In this document: piece by piece, positions 16,888-26,000 of the stretch | Layout: each line of letters starts with the position of its first letter | Numbering within the stretch: position 1 is the stretch's first letter | Assembly: GCA_945905745.1 (NCBI GenBank) | Contig: CAMDQF010000023.1 | Span: 1 to 37,117, forward strand | Source of the DNA: Litorilinea aerophila | Lineage (GTDB): Bacteria > Chloroflexota > Anaerolineae > Caldilineales > Caldilineaceae | Direction of reading: 5' to 3' | Length of the DNA: 37,117 bases | Program-made: the position numbers and the translations under genes | Notes under the pieces: model-generated | What the model saw: the letters and a program-made list of their open reading frames with translations, nothing else | What the model was told of the DNA's origin: nothing | The model's database searches: none

Positions 16888-18150
16888 CTAGCCCGCTTCC
16901 GCTTCCCCGTTGCCAAAGTGGCGGATGCCGGGCAAAAAGATCAACACCAGAATCATCGCCACCGACGCTACAATCGCTTGCAAACCGATACCCATCGGCG
17001 CGCCCAGCCACTCCACCAGCGCGCCGCCCTGCAACTTGCCCAGAGGCCCGATCCCGATCGCCAAGACAATGACCCCCATCGCCCGCCCGCGCATAGCGTC
17101 CGGCGCGGCCATCAGCACAATCGAGCTTTGCATAATGCCAAAGCTGGCCTGGCCCAGACCAGCGATCGCCAGCATCAGAAAGGAAAGGGCGTAGTTGCTG
17201 CTGAAGGCAAAGAAGATCAGAGCCACACATTCGGCGAAGGTGCCCACCATAAAAATCCAGCCATAGCCCACCCGGCTGCGCAGCAGATTGACCAGATAGA
17301 GACCGACAAAGCTGCCCACGCCGGACGCCGCGCCCAGAATCCCCATCCCCATAGGCCCCTGCTGCAAAATATCTTTGGCAACGATTGGCAGGAAGTTACC
17401 GTAGGAGAAGATAAAAACATTCATCAGCGCGGTGGTTATGGCAATGGCGAGGATGGCCTGGTTGTGGCGCACATAGCTCAACCCCTGGCGCATTTGGGTA
17501 AAAACCGGCGTTTTGTCGGGCATGACCGTGCGCGCCAGGGGTTCTTTCGAGAGACCGAGCAGGAGCAGGAAGGCGATCAGGGAAAAGGCGGCGAGTGCAA
17601 TGAAACTGCCCGTAGAGCCAGCAACGGCCAAAATCCAGCCAGCCATAAAAGGGCCCAGGGTGCGCGCCACACTTTGGCCCAGATTTTCCAGCAGAATCGC
17701 CTCGACTGTGCGGCTCTTGCCCACCATATCCGGCACCACGGCCCGGCGGTTGGGCCAGTCCAGCGCCCAGGATGTACCCAGCACCAGGGCAGAGACGACC
17801 AGATGCCAGTAGGCGATGCGTCCGGTGATGAGGAGAAGGGCAATCCAGCCATAGGCGGCAAAGGTAATCCCCTGCATCCAAATGATTGTGGCCCGCCGCC
17901 CGAAACGGTCCGCCACCAGCCCGGAGAGGTTGCCACAGACCAGAAAGGGGACAGAACGGCAGAAGCCCACAATCGCCACCAGCCAGGCCGAACCGGTCAG
18001 TTCCAGCACCAGCCAGCCCACCACCAGCACTTCCATATAGAGTGCCTGCCACCAGAGAGTGTTACTGCCCAGAAGTTTGCGATAATCAACGGTCTGCAAT
18101 GGCGATAGGATGCCGGAGCGCCAGCGGGGGTGATCGAGGAATTGGATCAT
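16888..18150 (-). CDS. Major facilitator superfamily transporter
   Basis: 420 aa with about twelve hydrophobic segments. The motif A-like loop after helix 2 reads GLVADRFGRRATI. The overall pattern is that of MFS_3 (enterobactin exporter EntS-type) proteins; the substrate cannot be read from sequence. ATG 18150 is chosen because it overlaps the stop of the upstream dehydrogenase gene (ATGA at 18147-18150), a translational coupling. A longer upstream frame exists but would run through the dehydrogenase gene. Confidence 0.88.
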   Translation of the reverse strand: MIQFLDHPRWRSGILSPLQTVDYRKLLGSNTLWWQALYMEVLVVGWLVLELTGSAWLVAIVGFCRSVPFLVCGNLSGLVADRFGRRATIIWMQGITFAAYGWIALLLITGRIAYWHLVVSALVLGTSWALDWPNRRAVVPDMVGKSRTVEAILLENLGQSVARTLGPFMAGWILAVAGSTGSFIALAAFSLIAFLLLLGLSKEPLARTVMPDKTPVFTQMRQGLSYVRHNQAILAIAITTALMNVFIFSYGNFLPIVAKDILQQGPMGMGILGAASGVGSFVGLYLVNLLRSRVGYGWIFMVGTFAECVALIFFAFSSNYALSFLMLAIAGLGQASFGIMQSSIVLMAAPDAMRGRAMGVIVLAIGIGPLGKLQGGALVEWLGAPMGIGLQAIVASVAMILVLIFLPGIRHFGNGEAEAG

Positions 18151-19190
18151 TGTGCCCCACTCACCGCAATTTTGACAACCGTCTCCCCATCCAACTGGTA
18201 GGTCCCGTTGAGGGCGTCGAAGCCGTCGGCCACCCCTTCCAACGGCAGCACATGGCTGACCAGATCGGCGAAGGGGTATTCGTTGCGCTCCAACACAGTC
18301 AGCCCGCGCACGAAGTGGTTGTAGCGGCTGCCCCAGATGCCTTCCAGCCGCAGGTTGCGGCGCAGGAAGTGGAGATTGGGGTTGACGGCGATCGTGCCGA
18401 TGTCCACAAAGTGGCCCACCTCGACAAAAGTACCGTCGGTCTTCACATATTCCAGCCCTTCGGGGAAGGCGGGGAGGAAGCCGGCGCATTCAAAGACCAC
18501 ATCCGCGCCTTCGCCCTTGCGGGTCTCGGCCATCACTACTTTCTGGCGCTCCTTCACGTCGCGATAGACGCCGATGTCCACCGTCACATCGGCGCCCAGA
18601 CGCCGGGCCAATTCCAGCCGTTCGGGCGGGCCGCCGATGACGATGACTTTGCCCGCGCCGCTGGCCCGGGCTGCGGCCGCGGTGAGCAGCCCAATCGCGC
18701 CGGACCCCTGGACGATGACCGTATCGCCGATCTCCATTTTGGAGCGCATGACCGAATGGGTGGCCACAGCAAAGGGTTCGGCCAGCACGCCCACTTTGGG
18801 GGGACCGTTGAATTTGACCCAACAGTTCTGCGCGTCGGTCATATAAATGTACTCAGAAAAACCGCCGCTGAAGGGCTGATCTGTCCCGCGGAAGCCGTAG
18901 GCTACGCCACTGTTGCGGGGATGATAGACCACCCGATCCCCCTCTTTCAGCGGATTGCCCAAAAAGTCTTCGGTGACACCCTTGCCCAGCCCGGCCACAA
19001 TGCCGACGGATTCGTGGCCCATCAGCGTTTCGCTGGCAATCCCCTTCTGCCAGTTGTGCAAATCAGTGCCGCAGATGCCGCCCAATTCCTGGCGTAGGAG
19101 CAGGCTACCCGGCGCGGGGTCGGGGATGTCGAAGGTGCGAATCTGGAACTCCTGTCCCAGAACGGTGACAGCGCGTGCGGTGGATGGCAT
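18147..19190 (-). CDS. Zinc-dependent alcohol-dehydrogenase-like MDR oxidoreductase
   Basis: 347 aa medium-chain dehydrogenase. Catalytic zinc ligands are visible: Cys40 (GGICGTD), His59-Glu60 (MGHES) and Glu138 (LAEPFAVATHS). The Rossmann motif is GSGAIGLL near residues 163-170. The four-cysteine structural-zinc lobe of classical ADHs is absent: the region after residue 85 reads VVYHPRNSGVAYGF. It is therefore a divergent MDR of the sorbitol/threonine dehydrogenase sort, substrate unknown. ATG 19190 follows AAAGGAGT. It is coupled to the MFS gene, so the pair may transport and oxidise the same compound. Confidence 0.88.
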   Translation of the reverse strand: MPSTARAVTVLGQEFQIRTFDIPDPAPGSLLLRQELGGICGTDLHNWQKGIASETLMGHESVGIVAGLGKGVTEDFLGNPLKEGDRVVYHPRNSGVAYGFRGTDQPFSGGFSEYIYMTDAQNCWVKFNGPPKVGVLAEPFAVATHSVMRSKMEIGDTVIVQGSGAIGLLTAAAARASGAGKVIVIGGPPERLELARRLGADVTVDIGVYRDVKERQKVVMAETRKGEGADVVFECAGFLPAFPEGLEYVKTDGTFVEVGHFVDIGTIAVNPNLHFLRRNLRLEGIWGSRYNHFVRGLTVLERNEYPFADLVSHVLPLEGVADGFDALNGTYQLDGETVVKIAVSGAQ

Positions 19191-19273
19191 AGGTGGACTC
19201 CTTTGGAGAGGGGAATTAGGTGAATAGTTGATTGGGCGATTGGTTGCCGGTAGGTTGGGGTGAATGGCAAACG

Positions 19274-19311
19274 AAAAACGCCCTGTGATAGCTGTACGCT
19301 ATCACAGGGCG
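19274..19311 (-). terminator. Intrinsic terminator after the SRPBCC gene
   Basis: A perfect 14-bp stem (19279-19292 with 19298-19311; CGCCCTGTGATAGC and its complement) has a 5-nt loop and is followed on the minus strand by TTTTT (19278-19274). It separates the SRPBCC/SnoaL group from the dehydrogenase-MFS pair. Confidence 0.85.
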
Positions 19312-19352
19312 CGCTGACTGTCAAAACCGAACAAAATAGGGGTATCTATCGG

Positions 19353-19895
19353 CTATCTTCGACGAAGCAGAAAGCCAAAAGTCGGTTCCGGTGGGGGTGC
19401 AATCGCCTCCCGCTCTGCCTCCGTTTTTGACCCCCGCCGGGCCAACTCCAATTTCAGGCTCTCTTCGCCCATGCGCATGGCCCAGATGTGATTAGCCGAA
19501 AAGAGGGGCTTCATCACAAACGACAAATAGCGCAGCATCGGCTTATCGGCCCGGATGCGCCAGTCGTAAGTGATGGCGACGGTCGCCCCCTCCTGGCGGA
19601 AAGTCCACTCGCCCCGGCCCACGAAGTCGCCGGTTGCGTCCAGACCAAAACCGCTCTGCGAAACATCGGTTACCCGGAACTGCCAACGCAGGGTATAGGG
19701 CAGCCAGCCTTTGGTGTAGAGACCGATCTCTTTGCCCACCCCCGACGGAGCGCCGGGGGCCAGCTCTTTCACCTCCAGATAGACCGACGGCCACCAGCGC
19801 ACCAGATCCGGCGCGTTACCGAGGATGTCGGCCACTTCTGCGATTGTGCTCTCCACCCGCCAGTGGGTGACAAAGTGGTACTCGTTGCTGGGCAT
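19353..19895 (-). CDS. SRPBCC (START/Bet v1-like) family protein
   Basis: 180 aa. The pattern is that of polyketide cyclase/dehydrase-like SRPBCC proteins: FVTHWRVESTIAEVADILGNAPDLVRWWP at the N-terminus and a beta-rich core (GRGEWTFRQEGATVAITYDWR). A long C-terminal helix contains MKPLFSANHIWAMRMGEESLKLEL. Such proteins bind hydrophobic ligands, and the ligand is not evident here. The gene begins 6 bp after the NTF2-like gene stop and ends before a strong terminator, so the two form one unit. Confidence 0.82.
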   Translation of the reverse strand: MPSNEYHFVTHWRVESTIAEVADILGNAPDLVRWWPSVYLEVKELAPGAPSGVGKEIGLYTKGWLPYTLRWQFRVTDVSQSGFGLDATGDFVGRGEWTFRQEGATVAITYDWRIRADKPMLRYLSFVMKPLFSANHIWAMRMGEESLKLELARRGSKTEAEREAIAPPPEPTFGFLLRRR

Positions 19896-19901
19896 CGTCT
19901 C

Positions 19902-20315
19902 TTATCCTGTGACTTCCATGCCGAAGACTTCTGCATTGGAAAGACCAATCGAGGCGTGAAGTTGCACCAGCTTCCATTCTCCCTCTTCCCGGTGAAAGAC
20001 AGCGCCCCAACGGGGATGGACTTCCATCCCACCTGGCATTGTCAGCGTGGGGCGGGTCACACCCCAACCGACGCTCCCCTCCACAAAGGCTTCGGTTTCG
20101 CCCAGTGTCACCTGTACAGTGCTGGCCATCGCCTTGACTTCCTCTTTCAGAAAAGCCGCCACCTCCGGCCCGGCCAGCCACTCGCTGGGGTCTGTGCCGA
20201 TCAGACGCACGCCTGCGCCGCGGGAGATGTGTCGATCTGCCCAGGAGCTATCGCCACTGGCGACAGACGTAAACCAACCGTTGATAATCGCGCGTAACTC
20301 AGGTGAGGATTGCAT
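19902..20315 (-). CDS. SnoaL/NTF2-like protein (1 of 4)
   Basis: 137 aa, an alpha+beta cone fold by pattern: an N-terminal helix (PELRAIINGWFTSVASGD), then strands including WGAVFHREEGEWKLVQLHAS. It is the most divergent of the four neighbouring NTF2-fold proteins and looks like the SnoaL_3 subtype. ATG 20315 follows AGGAGACC. It is directly followed by the SRPBCC gene. Confidence 0.8.
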   Translation of the reverse strand: MQSSPELRAIINGWFTSVASGDSSWADRHISRGAGVRLIGTDPSEWLAGPEVAAFLKEEVKAMASTVQVTLGETEAFVEGSVGWGVTRPTLTMPGGMEVHPRWGAVFHREEGEWKLVQLHASIGLSNAEVFGMEVTG

Positions 20316-20370
20316 TGCGGGTCTCCTGATTGTTTGATTGATTCTCGGACTTTATAGATACGTAACTGCC

Positions 20371-20805
20371 TCAGTGCCCCGGTGTGGGGATGGCACCGAC
20401 CTGTCGCAGCAAACTCAGCATATCAAAGCTGTACCACGACTCTGCGATCTTGCCTTCGGCGAAGCGCACGATATTGACACCCGTTACGCGTACCGTTTTG
20501 CCTGTGGCCGGCATACCCATAAGCGGACCGGTGTGCGTGGCGGTCGCCGTCCAGGGGGTGGCAACCCTGTCTCCTTCGGCGATCTGTTGGTCCAGGGTGA
20601 TTTCCCAATTGCTGAAACCGCCTCCGAAGACAGTGGCGACGGTTTTCGGGCCTTGCGGTCCTGTGGGCCAGCCGCCAGGAGGCGCGTGCGGGTCGTGAAT
20701 GATGTGGGTGGCAGCGAAAATCTCGTCGGCTACCGCCAGTTGTCTCTGGACGATGATGTCATGAAACCAACGGCGGGCTGTGGCTTTGTTCTGTTCGGTT
20801 GACAT
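20371..20805 (-). CDS. SnoaL-like ester cyclase family protein (2 of 4)
   Basis: 144 aa. SnoaL-type signature: NKATARRWFHDIIVQRQLAV at the start, then GDRVATPWTATATHTGPLMGMPATGKTV, VNIVRFAEGKIAESWYSFD and LLRQVGAIP at the end. Ester cyclases of this fold close polyketide rings, but many homologues have no known reaction. ATG 20805 follows AAAGGAGC. Confidence 0.86.
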   Translation of the reverse strand: MSTEQNKATARRWFHDIIVQRQLAVADEIFAATHIIHDPHAPPGGWPTGPQGPKTVATVFGGGFSNWEITLDQQIAEGDRVATPWTATATHTGPLMGMPATGKTVRVTGVNIVRFAEGKIAESWYSFDMLSLLRQVGAIPTPGH

Positions 20806-20838
20806 TCTGTTTGCTCCTTTTGAAATGAAATGGTTGGT

Positions 20839-21249
20839 TTACCCCGGAATCACACCCAATTGCTGCATCAGTCCCACCTGATCGAAGACTGCTTGGAGTT
20901 CGGCAATTTTACCCTCGCGAAAGCTCAGCAAAGCCATCGCGCCGACCTCAACGGATTTGCTCGTGGCCGGAATGCCCATAAAATTGCCCGTATGATTTCC
21001 ACGCAGGGTGAAGCGCACAACCACTCGTTCGCCTTCCCCCACCACATCATCAATCGTGTGATAGATATCCGGGAAGCCCTGATAGAACATCACACCGAAA
21101 GCAGAATGACCAGCCATGTCCATCGGCGGATTGCTACCGATGGTGGCTCGGTAATCCGAAGCAACCAATTCTGAGTCGAGTGGCCCGTTTTGCCGATCCT
21201 GGGCCAAAAAGAAGCGGCGGGCATTTTCTTTGTTGTGTTGAGTTGACAT
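20839..21249 (-). CDS. SnoaL-like protein (3 of 4)
   Basis: 136 aa. It shares the same fold and several strings with its neighbours: [63 protein letters not shown] 21249 follows AGGAGGAAC. It lies between two paralogues on the same strand, 50-60 bp apart. Confidence 0.86.
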   Translation of the reverse strand: MSTQHNKENARRFFLAQDRQNGPLDSELVASDYRATIGSNPPMDMAGHSAFGVMFYQGFPDIYHTIDDVVGEGERVVVRFTLRGNHTGNFMGIPATSKSVEVGAMALLSFREGKIAELQAVFDQVGLMQQLGVIPG

Positions 21250-21299
21250 GAGATGTTCCTCCTGGATGATTGGTCAAAATGCTGAATGATATTGGTCAG

Positions 21300-21713
21300 T
21301 TAGGCTGGGGATGTCGGAATCACACCCAATTGTTGCATCAGGCTCATCTGATCGAATTGATTCCAGCGTTCGATTATTTTGCCCTCACGAAAGCGCATAA
21401 TCGTAATGGCCTCAACGCCGATTGGCCGCCCAGTGGCGGGGATGCCCTGAAAAGTGCCTGTGTGGGTGCCCTGCAAACGCACCCGCATGGCAACCGTCTC
21501 CCCGTCGGAAACGGAGTCCAGTAGATCGAAGCGGATGTCGGGGAAGCCCGCAAAGAAAGCCCGATAGCCTTCAAGGACAGCCGCCACGTCGAGGGGAACG
21601 GGCGCAAAGCCATGCAGCACCGCGTCCGGGTGGTAGATTGTGCAGTATTCGTCCAAATCTTGGCGGTTCCAAGCATCCATCGCCTGCATCGTTCGTTCCA
21701 CATTGCTTGTCAT
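21300..21713 (-). CDS. SnoaL-like protein (4 of 4, first in the operon)
   Basis: 137 aa. Shared signature: RVRLQGTHTGTFQGIPATGRPIGVEAITIMRFREGKIIERWNQFDQ and the same LMQQLGVIP ending as copy 3. It is promoter-proximal; ATG 21713 follows AGGAGACAAC. Upstream are a TATTCT -10 element and a 22-bp palindrome shared with the cupredoxin gene. Confidence 0.86.
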   Translation of the reverse strand: MTSNVERTMQAMDAWNRQDLDEYCTIYHPDAVLHGFAPVPLDVAAVLEGYRAFFAGFPDIRFDLLDSVSDGETVAMRVRLQGTHTGTFQGIPATGRPIGVEAITIMRFREGKIIERWNQFDQMSLMQQLGVIPTSPA

Positions 21714-21762
21714 TGTCGGTTGTCTCCTGTGTGAATTGTAGAGTCGTTGAACACCTGCCCGT

Positions 21763-21816
21763 AGAATACTCCTCTACACTTCTCACTTTCCAGTCCAAAA
21801 AGTGTTCACTTTTTGG
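21763..21816 (-). promoter_or_regulatory. Promoter with palindromic operator, SnoaL cluster
   Basis: Minus strand: a perfect 22-bp palindrome at 21795-21816 (half-site CCAAAAAGTGA), then 26 bp, then TATTCT at 21763-21768, then about 50 bp to ATG 21713. There is no good -35 hexamer, so activator dependence is plausible. The same architecture occurs at 28235-28288. Confidence 0.6.
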
Positions 21817-21874
21817 CAGCTTTTACCTTTAGAGAAATAGCTGAGGATGGAAAGATGGATGGAAAAAAGACGAT

Positions 21875-21904
21875 TTGAGACAGTTTGCTTTATTGTGCTA
21901 TACT
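21875..21904 (+). promoter_or_regulatory. Promoter of the putative toxin-antitoxin module
   Basis: TTGAGA (21875-21880), an 18-bp spacer and TATACT (21899-21904) within GTGCTATACTC. It is followed by GGAGG (21934-21938) and GTG 21945. Confidence 0.7.
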
Positions 21905-21944
21905 CCTACAATCCGGTGTGGTTACCGAAGGATGGAGGTTATTT

Positions 21945-22274
21945 GTGATCTCTGGCAAAGCCTGGACAGAATCAGATCGCTATGGCAATGCGATCTACCT
22001 AACCTGGGAACGCTGGGCGCATATCACAGAGATTGACAATCACCCTGAGGTCGAGCCATACTTTGACCAAATACGGGAAACTCTTCGCCTGGGCCGACGA
22101 CGACAGGATGTATACGATCCTAACGCCTATCAATACCATCGCTCGTTTCCTAATCTGCCTGGCAGGAACAGCCACCTAATTGTCTGCGTACGCTACCGAT
22201 GGCCGGTCAACTTGGACGGCTCTATTCGGGAAGAAAAATTCGTAACGACTGCCTATTTCCAACATCTGGGGTAA
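21945..22274 (+). CDS. Small PBECR/DUF4258-like protein, possible toxin
   Basis: 109 aa. The pattern YGNAIYLTWERWAHI, then QIRETLRLGRRRQDVYDPNAYQYHRSF, then LIVCVRYRW and KFVTTAYFQHL resembles barnase/EndoU/ColicinE5/RelE-like (PBECR-type) and DUF4258-like small proteins often found in toxin positions. This is recognition by pattern only. GTG 21945 is chosen because GGAGG sits 6 bp upstream and the promoter at 21875-21904 would otherwise lie inside the frame. The second gene starts 8 bp after the stop. Confidence 0.75.
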   Translation: MISGKAWTESDRYGNAIYLTWERWAHITEIDNHPEVEPYFDQIRETLRLGRRRQDVYDPNAYQYHRSFPNLPGRNSHLIVCVRYRWPVNLDGSIREEKFVTTAYFQHLG

Positions 22275-22282
22275 CCAACCAA

Positions 22283-22648
22283 ATGGATTCCATCTATACA
22301 ACCAATTACGACGAAGATGCAGATGTCTTGTATGTCTCTTTCGGGCACAGTAAATCCATAACTGGCGTCGAATTGGCCGATAATGTCCTACTGCGCCTGG
22401 ACACGGGCAAGACGACCGGCGTGTCACCGCGTGCCATTGGCCTGACTTTCGTCAGCTTTCAGAAGATGCGAGCCGCCCATTGGGATCGTCCACTTCGGGT
22501 CTCTCTATCCAATCTGCGTTCATTGCCAGATGATCTGTGGTTGGCTACTCTTTCTGTAGTCACCACCCCACCTGTCAGCGATTTTCTTTCTGTCGATCTG
22601 TCGCTTGCTCCTCACTTCCCGCCGTTGCCGCAACCGCTCGCCGCTTGA
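22283..22648 (+). CDS. DUF2283-like protein, possible antitoxin
   Basis: 121 aa. The N-terminal 50 residues fit DUF2283 (YDEDADVLYVSF, then ADNVLLRLDTGKTTGVSPRAIGL). The rest has no recognised domain and is Pro-rich at the end. DUF2283 proteins are often paired with DUF4258-type partners, so an antitoxin role is inferred. It ends 10 bp before the stop of the convergent multicopper oxidase fragment. Confidence 0.75.
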   Translation: MDSIYTTNYDEDADVLYVSFGHSKSITGVELADNVLLRLDTGKTTGVSPRAIGLTFVSFQKMRAAHWDRPLRVSLSNLRSLPDDLWLATLSVVTTPPVSDFLSVDLSLAPHFPPLPQPLAA

Positions 22649-22658
22649 CTAATGTAGT

Positions 22659-23054
22659 TTATGGCAATGGAGCCAATCCTGCCCGCTCCTCCCCTGCCGG
22701 GTAGACGCGCAGCAGACCCCACAGCCCTGCCTCGCGGTAGGGCAGCCGGTGATCGCCGTAAAGATAGTCGCCCACCAGAGCCGCTTCCCCGCCCGCACCG
22801 CCCAGTGGTTGCAGCGTGACTGCCTCCAGCCCGCCCATCTGCACGCTGTCCAACAGATCGCTGCCCAATCGTCCCGGCTGCAACTGCCAGCGATGGCCCT
22901 CCAGACTGAAGACGTGGGCCTGTTCACTGGAGGGGAGCAGTACGTGCAGCCGGATGGGATCGCCGGCATAGGCTTCCAGCAGCGGCGTGACTGGCAACCC
23001 CTCGCCGCTCCACTGGCCCGCGTTGTGATAATTCAGCCCGACGACGCCCGCCAC
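22659..23054 (-). CDS. C-terminal cupredoxin-like domain of the multicopper oxidase, behind an in-frame TAG
   Basis: These 131 codons continue the frame of the upstream multicopper oxidase without any gap; the only break is the TAG at 23055-23057. The content (VGLNYHNAGQW, then HVLLPSSEQAHVFSLEGHRWQLQPGR and YLYGDHRLPYREAGLWGLLRVYP) is the normal last domain of that protein and parallels its earlier domain at about 23700-24010. GTG 23054 could serve as a start, but no ribosome site is evident. It is probably a broken tail. Confidence 0.7.
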   Translation of the reverse strand: MAGVVGLNYHNAGQWSGEGLPVTPLLEAYAGDPIRLHVLLPSSEQAHVFSLEGHRWQLQPGRLGSDLLDSVQMGGLEAVTLQPLGGAGGEAALVGDYLYGDHRLPYREAGLWGLLRVYPAGEERAGLAPLP

Positions 23055-26000
23055 CTACTGCGTATAGGGCATCAGATGGGTGCCGATGACCGTATCCTCG
23101 TCCTGCATGAAAAGGACAAAATCCCGGTAAGCCGAACCGTCGGGCTGGCGGACGTCCGCCCGCCAGCCCGCGGACACTTCTGTGCCGCTGGCCGGGTCGG
23201 TGTAGACCGCGCCGGGCGGACCGACAATCACCGCGCCGTAGAGTCCCAACTGGGGATTCGTCAGGGGATCGCCGCCGTCCCGCACCAGCGCGGCCCGTTC
23301 GCCCAGAGCGGGGTGGGCATAGTAGGTATAGACGCCGCTTGCGCCGGGCAGAACCGTCTGCTCGCCCAGATTGCGGCCCACATTCAGACCGGTCCCGGCT
23401 GCGGCGGGTAGGTCGGCGTAGAAGGAGACCGGCCCGGTCGCGGTCTCGTTGTCTAGCGTCACCACCAGACAATTGCCCCGATTAACGCGCAGCACCAGCG
23501 GTTCGGGCGGCAACCCGCCGGAAAGCAGCGCTGCCTTCTGCTCCTGCAAAACGAAAAGTTTGCCCGGTTCGTCGCCCAACATTGGCAGCGGGAAATCGAT
23601 GGCTGCTACGGAAAAGCGACGCACAGGCGCGCCCGGTGGACAAATGGGCGTCGTCTCTGTGATTGGCTGGCGATCTGGCAGAGGCTGCAAGCCGCTTTCC
23701 GCCGCGCTTCCCGGCGGCCAGACCCGCAGCAGACCCCAATTGCCCGTCTGCACTTTGGTTGTGCGCCCGTTTTGATAGAGATAATCTCCCGGCTGCTGTT
23801 GGGGTCCGCCCGCAGCCGGGATGTAGAGATCGGCCCGTTCGGATATGCCCAAATGGACGGTGTTGGCCCAGGGGGAAGTCGGCTCGAAGGGTTCTATGCG
23901 CCACCAGTGGCCGTCTACGTGCAGGGTATGTACGTCATTTGTGCCCGCCACCAGCCCACGGATCACCAGCGGGTCGCCCAGATGGGCCTGCAAAATCGGC
24001 GTGGCCGGGTCGCTGAAAACCCGGCTGCTGAAGAGATGGGACAGATCGCTGGCGCGGGGGGCCAGTGGCTCGACGCGCAAATTGAAGCTGCCGCCGCTGT
24101 CGTCGGCTGTCTTTGTGCGCGGGTTGTCGTCCTGCGCAAAGAGTACCAGTTCGCGGAAGCTGCCCCGGATGTCGGCGGAGACGACCGCGTCGGTGCGGAT
24201 GTCGGCCAGGGGGCCGCTGCGCAGCGATTCACCGCTCTGCGGGTGGTGATAGGTGGAGCCGGGCGGCTCGACGATCAGTGCGCCGAAGAGTCCGTGAGGC
24301 CAGGAGCGCAGCGCGTTTACGTGATCGTGGAAATAGGCCGTGCCGGTCTGCGCGTCGGGATACCAGCGGTAACGCACAAACTCGGCGCTCACACTTTCGC
24401 CGACCATGTGGGATTGTTCCAACGGGCGGTCGAAGATCAGCGCGTCGTCTTCGATGGCCGTGATGCGGCGCACCTCTGGCCCGTCGGCCCTGTCCAGCCC
24501 CACGGCCACCAGCACGCCGGGCTGGAAGCGCGCCGTGGAGGTGATCTCTACCCGCATCGCGCCCACTGCTGCCTCTTTTACCAGCCGCTCGCCCTCCACT
24601 GTGTAGGGGCGGATCGTCTGCTCGTAGTTGAAACCGGTGTTCACGCCGTCGCTGGCCTGAACATCGAACTGGACGAAATGGATGTGCAGGCTGATTTTGC
24701 TCAGGAAATGGTTGGCCCGGTTGTCGGGCAGCGCGTTGGCGAGGAGCAGATCGACGCAATCTTCCTGCGCGTTGGCGCGAATCGCCAGCGGCACGCGGCG
24801 CGCTGGGTCGATTTGCAGCGCGGCTATCTCCTCCGCCAGCACAAACAGCTCGCCGTTGGGGTCAGTGAGAGGCGAACCATCGCGCGCCCGCTCGTTTAAT
24901 ACGATTGTGGCGGGCACAGCGCGAATCTGATAGGGTTGGCGACGGCTGGGCGCAGGGCAGAGACTGGTGGGTCCGCTTTCGCCGGGGCCAGGCGGTTCTG
25001 CGCCGTTGGCTGTCGGCTCCAAAAAGGGTGCGGGGCCGTGGTTGGGGGCAAAGGGCGGCCGTTTGCCCAGATGCGGGCGCAGGAAAGGATAGGCCAGTCG
25101 CCCGCTCTGGGGGTCAAAAAGAATCGGTGGATGTTCGCCGGGTGTGGCGGACGCATAGCCCGGCCAGACCGCCTCCGTCTCCGGCTCGTTGAGCAGCAGA
25201 TCGCCCGCCTGCGTCCAATCCAGCACAGTGGCGTCGTAGGGGCCGGGGAGGCCGGGGGGTGGGAGTTGGGCAATCAGTGATTGGAGACTGGGGATTGGGG
25301 ATTGGGTATCGACGGGATTTCCCAGTCGCCAGTCGCCAGTCGCCAGTCCCGCCGATGTCACCGCGGCCAGCGTCGTCCCCGTCCGGTCGAGTAGCTCGAG
25401 AAGCGACGGCAGACTGTCGGTGGAGGCGGGGCCGTTTTGCAGGGTGTTGTAGACGCGCCAGATCATCCACATCCCGGCCAGGTAGTGGTGGGCCACGTGG
25501 CAATGTACCAGATAGTCCCCCGCGCCCTGCTGACAGCCGCCGCTGACACATTCGTGGGCAACGTCGAAGGTTTCCGCCGGGCCGAGCGACTGGGAATCCA
25601 GCCGTTCGGACGCCAGAAGCAGGGGCGGGTTCTTTTCCAAACTGGCGGGGGGCGCAGCGACGAGACCGGGCTGGCGCGGCCAACGGATCGAACCGCCGTG
25701 GACGTGATGGACGTGGAAGACCTCCGAGCCGCCGTGGATCACCCGTTCTTTGGCCGGGTCGCCCAGATAGCTGCGCGCGATGGGGGTGGCCGGGTCGCCA
25801 AAGCTGTAGGAGCTATAGGCCAGGGATTCGTCGAAGTCGCCCGTCAACTGCTGTTGCAGCGCCAGCCGGTTCATAAAAGGTTCGCTGCGGTAGTTGATGG
25901 CGCGGTCGCCGGGGCGATAGGCGTGGGTGTAGGGGTCCACCTGATCCACCAGCTTGCTACGGGCGTTCAAATGGCGGTAGCGTTCGTCGCCAATCTCGTG

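Noticed and set aside
16918-19097. Long plus-strand open frames opposite the MFS and dehydrogenase genes
   Set aside because: They are antisense to clear minus-strand genes. Composition is His/Gln/Arg-rich shadow sequence with no domain, and such frames are common in high-GC DNA.
23055-23057. Recoding of the in-frame stop as selenocysteine or pyrrolysine
   Set aside because: It is TAG, not TGA; there is no SECIS-like context or pylT/pylS gene in view, and the position is not a catalytic residue.
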